A DNA stretch of 60,513 nucleotides, from assembly GCA_900548005.1 (NCBI GenBank), contig URIZ01000012.1, positions 1 through 60,513 of the forward strand. The letters are read 5' to 3'. The position numbers and the translations under genes were made by a program. Every line of letters starts with the position of its first letter. Position 1 is the stretch's first letter. This document shows positions 25,283-32,324 of the stretch, piece by piece. The stretch is from an uncultured Eubacteriales bacterium (GTDB lineage Bacteria > Bacillota > Clostridia > Christensenellales > CAG-917). Under the pieces are notes generated by a model. The model was given only the letters and a program-made list of their open reading frames with translations. It was not told the DNA's origin and searched no databases.

Positions 25283-25312
25283 TGTACGCGCGCGTATACG
25301 CCGTGCGCACAC
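25283..25312. promoter_or_regulatory. CG-alternating tract in the P-type ATPase leader
   Basis: TACGCGCGCGTATACG followed by CCGTGCGCACAC. Read on the minus strand it directly follows an AT-rich -10-like TATATTAT, so it would be the first transcribed sequence of the ATPase operon. A GC-rich discriminator of this type also occurs before rplI and the 1452-residue surface protein. Confidence 0.45.
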
Positions 25313-25401
25313 GATAATATACATATATAAATTTAGTATATCAATATGTTTATGGAAATTCAACAAAAAAATTGCCATTTGTATGCATTTTGTATAAAAT
25401 T

Positions 25402-25432
25402 TTGCATAAACAAGCCGATTTGAGCGTATATT
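25402..25432 (+). promoter_or_regulatory. Weak promoter candidate, -10 box 6 bases before an ATG
   Basis: TATATT (25427-25432) lies six bases upstream of the ATG at 25439. The best -35 match is TTGCAT (25402-25407) with a long 19-base spacer. No Shine-Dalgarno sequence is present, so the mRNA may be leaderless. Confidence 0.4.
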
Positions 25433-25438
25433 TTGCCT

Positions 25439-26110
25439 ATGAAAAGAAAATTTGTATTGTCAATCACGCTGCTTGTTTTGCTTTTGTCCCTTATCTGTCT
25501 TTGCGCCTGCAACAAAAAACCGCAAGAAAACCCGTCGGACAACGTCTCTCGCGAGACCACCCAATACTATGCCGGCGAAAGCGAAAACTTTGCCGTCACC
25601 GTGGAAAAGGGCAGGCGAGAGAGCGTCTTCATTGCGGACGGCGTTGTCACCGACGTGATCGATTTTTGCGATATAACCGTCACGCCCCTCAAAGTCAACG
25701 ACTTGAAACAAATCTCGTATGTCTTATCTGCAGGGGACAAGACGCTCTCGGGCACGATAGACGGCGGCACGTACGGCGAGTTTTGCTCGTCAATCTCTCT
25801 TGACTTTGTCCCCACCACCGTCAAAATCACCGCCAATGACAAAACCGATGACATAGACCTGTCTTCAATCCTTGACGGCGCGCTCACCTCAAAAGACGTC
25901 ATCGACATCGCCACCGCCGAGCTCAAAGACAAGCTCGCCGCCGAATATGCCCAAGGCAAACCTTCTCGCGAGATCTATCTCAAGCTCATCACCGCCGACC
26001 GCGCCACCTATTATTACTATGTTTCCTTCATCGGTGACGGCGTGGATTATTGGGGGATGCTGATAGATCCCAAGAGTGGCTCCATAATCACAAAAAACTG
26101 TGCTAAATAG
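25439..26110 (+). CDS. Predicted lipoprotein of unknown function
   Basis: The protein has 223 residues from the ATG. The lipobox is CLCAC (Cys ~23), followed by a short polar linker and a beta-rich domain, then a C-terminal ~90-residue region (SKDVIDIATAELKDKLAAEY ... YYYYVSFIGDGVDYWGMLID) that may be PepSY-like. The last five codons and the stop (KNCAK then TAG) are supplied by the 5' arm of R1 copy 4, so the repeat forms the end of the coding sequence. It stands alone and diverges from the ATPase operon. Confidence 0.7.
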   Translation: MKRKFVLSITLLVLLLSLICLCACNKKPQENPSDNVSRETTQYYAGESENFAVTVEKGRRESVFIADGVVTDVIDFCDITVTPLKVNDLKQISYVLSAGDKTLSGTIDGGTYGEFCSSISLDFVPTTVKITANDKTDDIDLSSILDGALTSKDVIDIATAELKDKLAAEYAQGKPSREIYLKLITADRATYYYYVSFIGDGVDYWGMLIDPKSGSIITKNCAK

Positions 26111-26220
26111 CGAATAACTGCGTCAGAGCCGTGCTCCCGTCAACTCATGTACTATTTGTACATTAGGGTTGCCGTTAGCACGGCTCTTCCTTGTTCTTCA
26201 TCTATTTATCACAGTTTTTG
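26091..26220 (+). repeat. R1 hairpin repeat, copy 4 (overlaps a coding end)
   Basis: Outer stem CAAAAAACTGTG/CACAGTTTTTG; inner CTAAATAG/CTATTTA; middle stem AGAGCCGTGCT/AGCACGGCTCT; apical hairpin ATGTAC/GTACAT. Relative to copy 1 both sides of the outer and middle stems have changed together. The lipoprotein stop codon (26108-26110) is inside the 5' arm. Confidence 0.88.
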
Positions 26221-26700
26221 TAATTAATAATTAATAATTAATAATTAATAATTGTGGCACGGGCGCAGAAAACTTTATTGTTTCGTTTCCACGAGATTGC
26301 CACGCCGAACAAGTCGGCTCGCAATGACAAAGTTTTTGGGTTGCGCCCGAAACGAAAACTTATTCGGAGCGTACTTATAAACGGAATGTGCGACTTCAAA
26401 GACGGAACACGAGCCGCAACGGCGGCGAGCAAATAAGTGCCGAGCTTGACGGTTGTACGAGAATGCGTGGCACTGTGTTGCGCAAGCCGCCACGCAGGCG
26501 AAGTGGCATAACAAGGAGACGATATTTTTCTATGCGAGTGCCGCCTTCCCCTCTTCGAGCGATGTGTGGCTAAAAAGAGAAAGCACTATGTTCGAGAAGT
26601 AGGGGAAAGCCCGAAGGGAAGGGGTAATGTTTTATTTAGGGTTTTACACGCCCACCCCTTGTAGAGCCGTGAACTTATAAAAAATTATACACACACTCTG
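26221..26700 (+). repeat. R3 structured repeat, copy B, with TAAT linker and R2 fragment inside
   Basis: After four TTAATAA-type linker repeats, R3 begins at AATTGTGG (~26248). The first stem CGGGCGCA/TGCGCCCG is split by the partial R2 fragment. The rest follows copy A block by block, with different but still paired stems (TGCGTGG/CCACGCA where copy A has TGCGCC/GGCGCA). It ends with TTGTAGAGCCGTGAACTTAT. A short related piece (ATTCGGAGCGCGCTTATA) follows at about 26704. No gene is supported in 26111-26808. Confidence 0.7.
26278..26345 (+). repeat. Partial R2 fragment inserted in R3 copy B
   Basis: TTGTTTCGTTTCCACGAGAT, then TGCCACG ... CTCGCAATGACAAAG and TTTTTGGGTT, resembles an R2 repeat reduced to its ends. 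It lies between the two arms of an R3 stem, implying later insertion. Confidence 0.6.
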
Positions 26701-26768
26701 CCCATTCGGAGCGCGCTTATACACCCATTCTGTCTATTCAACGCGCACTTAAATTTGCTTGTATAAAG

Positions 26769-26798
26769 AAAGAAAGGCTCGCTGCCTTTCTTTTTTTA
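26769..26798. terminator. Terminator after rsmI
   Basis: AAAGAAAGGC/GCCTTTCTTT stem with a 5-base loop, flanked by A-rich and T-rich runs. It can act on the minus strand, just after rsmI, and also on the plus strand. Confidence 0.75.
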
Positions 26799-26808
26799 TA
26801 TGGTTGTT

Positions 26809-27612
26809 TCAGATGTTCAATGCTTGCTGATAGACTTCGTTCTTGGGGATGCCGCGGTCTTGGGCGACTTTTTTGACGGCGTCTTTTTTGTCCATGCCCA
26901 TGCTCACGTAGTGGCGGATGTGATCTTCCACTGTTAGCGAGTTGAGCGGATTGTCGGCATTTGCGTTTTCGACAATCAAGACGATTTCGCCACGCTCTTC
27001 GGCGTTGAAGTCGGCAAGGGTGGTGACGGTGACGCTTTCGTGGATTTTGGTGATTTCACGCACCACGTACACTTTTCTGTCGCCGAGCACGCCGAGTATA
27101 GTCTTTGCCGTTTTGACCAAATCGTGCGGGGCAACGTACAACACTATGGGCAGCCCTGCAAGCGACGCTTTTGACAAAACAGCCACTTTATCTGTGTTTT
27201 TCTCGGGTAAAAACCCTACAAACGTAAAACCGTTGCCTTTTATGCCGGACAAAGCCATTGCGCTTGCCACGGCGGTAGGACCGGGGACAACTACCACTTC
27301 CACGCCGCGCTCATGGCATTTTGCCACAAGTTCCGCGCCGGGATCGCTTATGGACGGCATGCCCGCATCCGAGATCAGAGCAACGTTTTGTCCTTGCTCG
27401 ATGAGAGATATGAGCCTATCCGAACATTCCTGCTCGTTGAATTTGTGATATGCGACAAGTTTTGCATGCACGTCGTATTTTTCAAGCAAGGGCAGAGAGT
27501 GGCGCGTGTCTTCGCAAGCGATGACGTCCACGTTTTTCAGCGTGTCCAAAGCGCGCAAAGTTATGTCTTGCATATTGCCTATCGGCGTGCCAACGATGAA
27601 AAGTTTTGCCAT
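26809..27612 (-). CDS. rsmI: 16S rRNA (cytidine-1402-2'-O)-methyltransferase
   Basis: The protein has 267 residues. The SAM-dependent tetrapyrrole-methylase-fold family is marked by GTPIGNMQDITLRAL, IACEDTRHSLPLL and ISDAGMPSISDPG. RsmI methylates the ribose of C1402 in the 16S decoding centre. A short C-terminal HTH-like segment (KKDAVKKVAQDRGIPKNEVY) is normal for the family. Its start overlaps the stop of the methyltransferase gene before it; the operon order on the minus strand is rplI, TrmN6-like, rsmI. Confidence 0.95.
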   Translation of the reverse strand: MAKLFIVGTPIGNMQDITLRALDTLKNVDVIACEDTRHSLPLLEKYDVHAKLVAYHKFNEQECSDRLISLIEQGQNVALISDAGMPSISDPGAELVAKCHERGVEVVVVPGPTAVASAMALSGIKGNGFTFVGFLPEKNTDKVAVLSKASLAGLPIVLYVAPHDLVKTAKTILGVLGDRKVYVVREITKIHESVTVTTLADFNAEERGEIVLIVENANADNPLNSLTVEDHIRHYVSMGMDKKDAVKKVAQDRGIPKNEVYQQALNI

Positions 27613-28313
27613 CAGCGGTACAACTCCTTAAATTCGGCGGTGTCTTCACCGTCTTCGTTTTTGACGATGAGCGATTTGATTTTCAGCCCTTCTTTGCCGC
27701 CTTTTCTTGCCTTTACGATCACGATATCCGCATTTTTTGAAGGCTTTGCAAAGACAACCGTCATCTCTTTCGGCGCAAGATTGTGCTTGTCAAGAGCCGA
27801 AAACAGCGATGCGAGATTGTCCGCCTTGTAGACGATATACAAATCTCCGCCAAATCGCAACGCCCAAGCCGCCGCGGCAACGAAATCGCCGATATCCGCG
27901 CTGCTTTGCGTGCGAGATACGCCCTTTGCCTTGTCGCTTGCGCCCGATGTGAAGTAGGGCGGATTGCACAGCACTTTGTCAAAACTCTCTGCTTTGACAA
28001 GGTTTTTTGCATCTCTCACGTCACCGTTTACAATCTCCAATTTGTCTTGCAAGCCGTTGATTTGAGTGCTTTTTCGCGCCAAATCGCACGCATGCTCTTG
28101 CACGTCTATGCCGACTGCGTGCGCCACGCCTTTTTTGACTATTGCAAGCGTTGCGAGTATCCCCGTGCCGCATCCCAGATCCAACACGGTGTCCGTCTTT
28201 GACAGCGAAGCAAGGTTTGCCAAAATCACCGAGTCTTGCGAAAAAGCGTAGTCTTCGGTGTCTTGCACGATGATATAATCGCCAATGTCAAGCCTTGTCT
28301 GGTATTGGGACAT
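27612..28313 (-). CDS. tRNA1(Val) (adenine-37-N6)-methyltransferase-like protein
   Basis: The protein has 233 residues. It has a Rossmann SAM-binding motif DLGCGTGILA and the amino-methyltransferase motif NPPY. The N-terminus YQTRLDIGDYIIVQDTEDYAFSQDSVILA is typical of the YfiC/TrmN6 (COG4123) family. It probably N6-methylates a tRNA adenine. It often precedes rsmI in Firmicutes, as here with a one-base overlap, giving a small RNA-modification operon after rplI. Confidence 0.85.
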   Translation of the reverse strand: MSQYQTRLDIGDYIIVQDTEDYAFSQDSVILANLASLSKTDTVLDLGCGTGILATLAIVKKGVAHAVGIDVQEHACDLARKSTQINGLQDKLEIVNGDVRDAKNLVKAESFDKVLCNPPYFTSGASDKAKGVSRTQSSADIGDFVAAAAWALRFGGDLYIVYKADNLASLFSALDKHNLAPKEMTVVFAKPSKNADIVIVKARKGGKEGLKIKSLIVKNEDGEDTAEFKELYR

Positions 28314-28314
28314 G

Positions 28315-28761
28315 TTATGCTCTGACCACTTCGATTTTGATGACTTGCGTCACTTCGGGGTATAGACGGAGCGTCACGTCGAAAGTGCCGAAATCTCTTA
28401 TGCTTTCTTTTGTTTCGATTTTCTTTTTGTCCACGTCGAAACCGAGCTCGGAAAGTGCGCCGCTGATCATCTCGTTTGTGACCGAGCCGAACATTTTGCC
28501 GTTGTTTTCGCCGCCTTTTGCGGTGACTTTGACGGTGACGTTTTTAAGTTTTGCGGCAACTTCTTGCGCAGCGGCTCTTTCTGCCGCGACTTTTGCGTCG
28601 TAGGCTTTCTTTCTTTGCTCTGCCACGTAGATGTTTTGTTGCGTGCCTTCTTGGGCTATGCCTTTTTTGATAAGGAAATTGCGAGCGTAACCGTCGTTGA
28701 CTTCGATGATTTCGCCTTTTTTGCCCATGCCTTTCATATCTTTGAGAAGAATGACTTTCAT
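28315..28761 (-). CDS. rplI: 50S ribosomal protein L9
   Basis: The protein has 148 residues from the ATG at 28761, chosen because AAGGAG sits 10 bases upstream; a longer frame from 28845 would cross the promoter. The N-terminal rRNA-binding domain MKVILLKDMKGMGKKGEI, the long central helix and the C-terminal domain are present. The gene is followed after one base by the TrmN6-like gene. Confidence 0.95.
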   Translation of the reverse strand: MKVILLKDMKGMGKKGEIIEVNDGYARNFLIKKGIAQEGTQQNIYVAEQRKKAYDAKVAAERAAAQEVAAKLKNVTVKVTAKGGENNGKMFGSVTNEMISGALSELGFDVDKKKIETKESIRDFGTFDVTLRLYPEVTQVIKIEVVRA

Positions 28762-28780
28762 AAAAAAAATCTCCTTGAAC

Positions 28781-28800
28781 GGCGCGCCGATATGCGCGCG
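28781..28800 (-). promoter_or_regulatory. CG-alternating leader of rplI
   Basis: On the minus strand an AT-rich -10-like TATATATT is followed directly by CGCGCGCATATCGGCGCGCC, then AAGGAG and the ATG. The predicted transcription start lies within the GC-rich run, which would form a GC-rich discriminator. Confidence 0.45.
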
Positions 28801-28960
28801 AATATATATTGATGATATATTAACACAAACGCCGCAAATTTTCAATCACATAGTCCGCGATTTTGAAAAGTGTGCAAGAGAAATGCGAGTTTTGCAAAAT
28901 CATGTAAAAATTCTGCCTTTTTGGATATACTATCGTTATCAACCAAAAGGAGAATGAAAT

Positions 28961-29272
28961 ATGGAAAAAATCAGTTGTTCGACTTCAAATTGCGAGCACA
29001 ATCTCAAAGGCGTTTGCCTTGCAGGCGTCATATCTATCGGCGACAACGCAAAGTGTATGAGCCGTATCAAGCGAGAAGGCGGCGCGCTTGCGCAAAACTT
29101 CGCGGACGTTGAAGCAGGCGACGACATATACGAAAAAGACCTTGAAAGCCTTGTGCAATGCTCGGCGGGCGAGTGCGCCTTCAACAGCAACGGACTGTGC
29201 GCCAACTCTCGCATCGAAGTGAAAGACACCGCTTTTTCGACAAAATGCAAGACCTATATGAAGGCAAAATGA
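28961..29272 (+). CDS. Small Cys-rich protein with two DUF1540 domains
   Basis: The protein has 103 residues. It has two copies of the pattern Cx5-6C...GxCxAxxIxI...C: SCSTSNCEHNLKGVCLAGVI and QCSAGECAFNSNGLCANSRI, each with a later Cys (AKC, TKC). DUF1540 proteins are common in clostridia; a metal-binding role is assumed but unproven. AAGGAG precedes the ATG. It is a single gene, divergent from rplI. Confidence 0.85.
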   Translation: MEKISCSTSNCEHNLKGVCLAGVISIGDNAKCMSRIKREGGALAQNFADVEAGDDIYEKDLESLVQCSAGECAFNSNGLCANSRIEVKDTAFSTKCKTYMKAK

Positions 29273-29444
29273 CAAAACCGCAAAGCATAGCGTCACAGCA
29301 AGGCTAGAACGCAAAAGATAAAATTGGCAAACAAAAACAAATCGCCAATCAAAAAAGCAAAGTTGTGACAAAATCTCCCAAAACGTGAGAAAATCCGCCG
29401 AAAATCTTTGCGTATATCGTGATAGCGTATTGGTGGAGGCGGAT

Positions 29445-30554
29445 ATGGAAAATACAACGGTAAAAGAGCGAGTCGTGCAAAGCACGCGAGTTTTCAAGGG
29501 CGCGAATCTTGTAAGCGAAGTCGTGCCGAGATTGCGAGCGGAACTTCAAGAAGGCTCGCTCTTTTTTGTATACGAAGACGACGTGAAACTACTTGCGGAC
29601 GAGCTGATACAATCACTCAAAAAGGGCGGCTATCGTCTTACTATCGCAAGCGTGAGCGAGTGCGAAAATTGTCGCGAAAAGTCGATTGCGCCCGATTTTG
29701 TTAGGCACGTTTTTGCCGTGGGCGCAGAGCCGGCAAGCAAGATGGCAAAGCGGATTGCGACAACGCTTGATATAGGCTGGTCACTTTTTCTCACTTCGCC
29801 CGAAAGTGACGACATTTTTGTCGCAAAACCGCCAAATCAAGTGTTTATTGACAAAAATGTGTTGATAAAGTGCCGTTGTGAGCAGATTGCGGCAGGATAC
29901 GGCATTTTGCTTGCAAAAAAACTGACTGCTTTTGAAGACGTGTTTGCTCAAAAGGTCTTGTCAAAAGGCAGTGCCGAGAGCGTGGATATAGACGTTGAAA
30001 AAATCACGGACGCAAGCGATCTTGCAGAGTGCGTGCTCATCTTTTCAAGCAACAAAAAGATTCAGGACAGCGCAGAGCGAATGGCAAAAATCATGCGCGC
30101 GCTCGCATTGAAAAAGGGAAGAAAACCGAGGCTTGACGGCGAATATCGCTTTCTTGCAAGCGCGGCGATTTTGTCCTTTTATTCTCTCTATCTCGGCTCT
30201 CCCGGCATAGACGGCGCGCCGCCTTGCGACAGAGAAGGGGACATGGACAAACTCTCCGAGCTCAAAGTTGAGTCAATACCGCTCAAATGCGTTGACTTTT
30301 TTGACATTAACGGGTATTTTAGAATTGAATATATATTAAGCGAATACCGAATGGACTTTCTCGAAAAACTCGCCGGCATAGATTTGCACGGCATGCAACG
30401 TTTTTGGCGAAGGTTGTACGACGACGCGGGCTATTGGCTCAAAGGCGAAATCACCGCAAGCGAAACTCTCTCTTGCATGGCTCTTGCAGGGGCGGTGAGC
30501 GACAACCTTTTGGGGTATGCCCACGCAAGCGGCTTTATGAGCAAATTCGGTTGA
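29445..30554 (+). CDS. Iron-ADH / G1P-dehydrogenase superfamily-like protein, probably inactive
   Basis: The protein has 369 residues from the ATG at 29445 (GGAGG upstream). Its layout follows the dehydroquinate synthase/iron-ADH/G1P-dehydrogenase fold: an N-terminal nucleotide-binding half (VFAVGAEPASKMAKRIATTL in place of GGGtxxDxAK) and a helical half with CEQIAAGYGILLAKKLTA, matching the AAGFGDLLAK region but with the metal-binding Asp replaced by Ile. The usual HGE is DGE (RLDGEYRFLA). Metal ligands thus appear lost. The next gene is a HAD-IIA phosphatase, recalling the araM-araL pair of Bacillus. The assignment is by eye and moderately uncertain. Confidence 0.5.
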   Translation: MENTTVKERVVQSTRVFKGANLVSEVVPRLRAELQEGSLFFVYEDDVKLLADELIQSLKKGGYRLTIASVSECENCREKSIAPDFVRHVFAVGAEPASKMAKRIATTLDIGWSLFLTSPESDDIFVAKPPNQVFIDKNVLIKCRCEQIAAGYGILLAKKLTAFEDVFAQKVLSKGSAESVDIDVEKITDASDLAECVLIFSSNKKIQDSAERMAKIMRALALKKGRKPRLDGEYRFLASAAILSFYSLYLGSPGIDGAPPCDREGDMDKLSELKVESIPLKCVDFFDINGYFRIEYILSEYRMDFLEKLAGIDLHGMQRFWRRLYDDAGYWLKGEITASETLSCMALAGAVSDNLLGYAHASGFMSKFG

Positions 30555-30568
30555 CACAAAGGACACTT

Positions 30569-31357
30569 ATGAAAAACATCAAAGACGTAGAATTGTTTGT
30601 TTTCGACCTTGACGGCACGGTGTACATCGGCGATACGGAAATCGAAGGCTCTTTTGCAGCAATCAATCAACTGCGCGCAATGGGCAAGCGTATCTGCTTT
30701 TTCACCAACAACTCGTCAAGGATGCACACCGACTATATCGCTCGTCTAAACAACTTGGGGCTTCGCACGTACGCCGACGAGATCTACACCAGCGGACAAG
30801 TCACCTGCGAATACATCCTTGACAACTATCGCGGCAAGCGCGTATTTTTGCTTGGCAACGACCGTTTGAAGAGCGAGTTTGCGCTCTACGGCATAGAAGT
30901 GGTGGACGAAGATCCCGACATCTGCGTCATCGGCTTCGATACGTCTTTGACCTATGACAGACTCTACAAGTTCTGCCAATACGTCAACAAGGGCTTGCCT
31001 TACATCTCCACTCACCCCGACTTTTTCTGTCCTGCGCCCGAGTGTCCGATGCCCGACGTCGGCGCGCTCATAGAGGCGATACGGCTTACAGTGGGCAGAA
31101 CGCCCGACATCATCATGGGCAAGCCGCACACCACCGCCGGCGAAAGACTTGCGATGAAATACAACCTTCCCGCAAAGAAAATCGCAATGGTGGGCGACAG
31201 GCTCTACACGGACGTGGCGTTTGGCAAAAACTGCGGCTTTGTGTCCATACTCGTGCTTTCGGGTGAAACGACCGCGGATATGCTGCCCAAGTCCAAGATC
31301 AAGCCCGACTATGTGCTTGACAAGGAGAAGGACATCATCCCCATGCTTGAAAAGTGA
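30569..31357 (+). CDS. HAD-IIA family sugar-phosphate phosphatase (NagD/AraL-like)
   Basis: The protein has 262 residues from the ATG at 30569. HAD motifs are FDLDGTVYIGD (I), FFTNNSS (II), a Lys in GKPH (III) and MVGDRLYTDVAFG (IV). The large C2-type cap between motifs II and III defines class IIA. Such enzymes dephosphorylate small sugar or glycerol phosphates; the substrate here is unknown. It follows the G1PDH-like gene by 14 bases and is probably co-transcribed with it. A terminator lies 75 bases downstream. Confidence 0.88.
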   Translation: MKNIKDVELFVFDLDGTVYIGDTEIEGSFAAINQLRAMGKRICFFTNNSSRMHTDYIARLNNLGLRTYADEIYTSGQVTCEYILDNYRGKRVFLLGNDRLKSEFALYGIEVVDEDPDICVIGFDTSLTYDRLYKFCQYVNKGLPYISTHPDFFCPAPECPMPDVGALIEAIRLTVGRTPDIIMGKPHTTAGERLAMKYNLPAKKIAMVGDRLYTDVAFGKNCGFVSILVLSGETTADMLPKSKIKPDYVLDKEKDIIPMLEK

Positions 31358-31431
31358 CAAATCAAATCGATTGCGCAAATCAAATCGATTTTGTCAAGAT
31401 TGAAATCGAATATACATATCGACTATACAAT

Positions 31432-31463
31432 GAAAAATCCCGTCAGCACGGGATTTTTCTTTT
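31432..31463. terminator. Bidirectional terminator
   Basis: A 12-base perfect stem GAAAAATCCCGT/ACGGGATTTTTC with loop CAGC, followed by TTTTT. It separates the convergent HAD phosphatase and M23 peptidase genes and can serve both. Confidence 0.92.
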
Positions 31464-31491
31464 TAAGGATATGAATTGTCGTATGCGCCGA

Positions 31492-32142
31492 TTATTTTTC
31501 GGAGCTTACAAGCACTTCCAACGGATTGATGTTTTTGCCGTCTTTTTGCACTTCGAAGTGCAGGTGTGCTCCGTCCATACATTCGCTGCCTTGGCTTGTT
31601 GACATCTTGCCGAGCAGCTGACCGTGCTTGACGTTTGCGCCCACTTTGAGCGCGCAGGGATTTTCAAGCGACAAATATCTTGTGACGTAGCCGTCCTTGT
31701 GGGATATCACCACATAGTTGCCGTCAAGCTGATTGTATCCGATTTCTTTGATCGTGCCGTCCGCCGACGCATAGACGTTGCCGTCTTCCGAGGTGAAGTC
31801 AAGCGCAAGGTGAGTGGAGTAGTGTTTGAGAGTGGGGCTCCACACCAAAGACGTGTCGGCATAGTTTTGTTTCACTTCGCCGTTGTTGCAAGGGGTGTAG
31901 AATTTGAGCTTTTCAACGACGGGCTCGGGATTGACGGGATCGGGATCGACGGGATCGGGCTTGATCACGGGCTTGTCCGGCTCGGTTATGGACGCGTCGG
32001 GATTGACGTTGACTTTCTCTCTTGTGACGGCAAGAGCGATGACGGTTGCCACCGAGGCTATGCACAGCACGATGAGAAAATAGAATGCGTTGCGCTTCAT
32101 AAAACCGCCGAATCTTTTCATTGCAATGGAAAATTTGTTCAT
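31492..32142 (-). CDS. Membrane-anchored M23 peptidase domain protein, SpoIIQ-like
   Basis: The protein has 216 residues. One N-terminal membrane helix (~18-38) is followed by a Pro/Asp-rich linker (repeated PDPVDPDPVNPEP) and a C-terminal LytM/M23 domain. The zinc-ligand motifs appear as THLALDF and HLHFEV, so both His sites are retained. Size and layout match clostridial SpoIIQ, the forespore partner of SpoIIIAH in engulfment, but generic cell-wall hydrolases share the design. GGAGGT lies upstream. Other sporulation-linked genes occur at 41209-46069. Confidence 0.75.
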   Translation of the reverse strand: MNKFSIAMKRFGGFMKRNAFYFLIVLCIASVATVIALAVTREKVNVNPDASITEPDKPVIKPDPVDPDPVNPEPVVEKLKFYTPCNNGEVKQNYADTSLVWSPTLKHYSTHLALDFTSEDGNVYASADGTIKEIGYNQLDGNYVVISHKDGYVTRYLSLENPCALKVGANVKHGQLLGKMSTSQGSECMDGAHLHFEVQKDGKNINPLEVLVSSEK

Positions 32143-32289
32143 TTTTTACCTCCGATTTGCTTTGATTTTTGACAGCAATCGATAGATTTATACTTGTTGA
32201 TGAAAAAAAAGTTCAAAATTAAACTACAAAACGTATTGTAAGCGAATAAAAAGGGGTAAAATGTCGTTTTGGTCGGCTAAAATTGAATA

Positions 32290-32318
32290 TTGACTACATT
32301 TGTTTGGTAGCGTATAAT
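32290..32318 (+). promoter_or_regulatory. Strong promoter placing +1 at the ligase ATG
   Basis: TTGACT (32290-32295), 17-base spacer, perfect TATAAT (32313-32318). The expected start point 6-7 bases further is the A of the ATG at 32325. No ribosome binding site precedes that ATG, so the transcript is probably leaderless. Confidence 0.75.
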
Positions 32319-32324
32319 TTTTAT

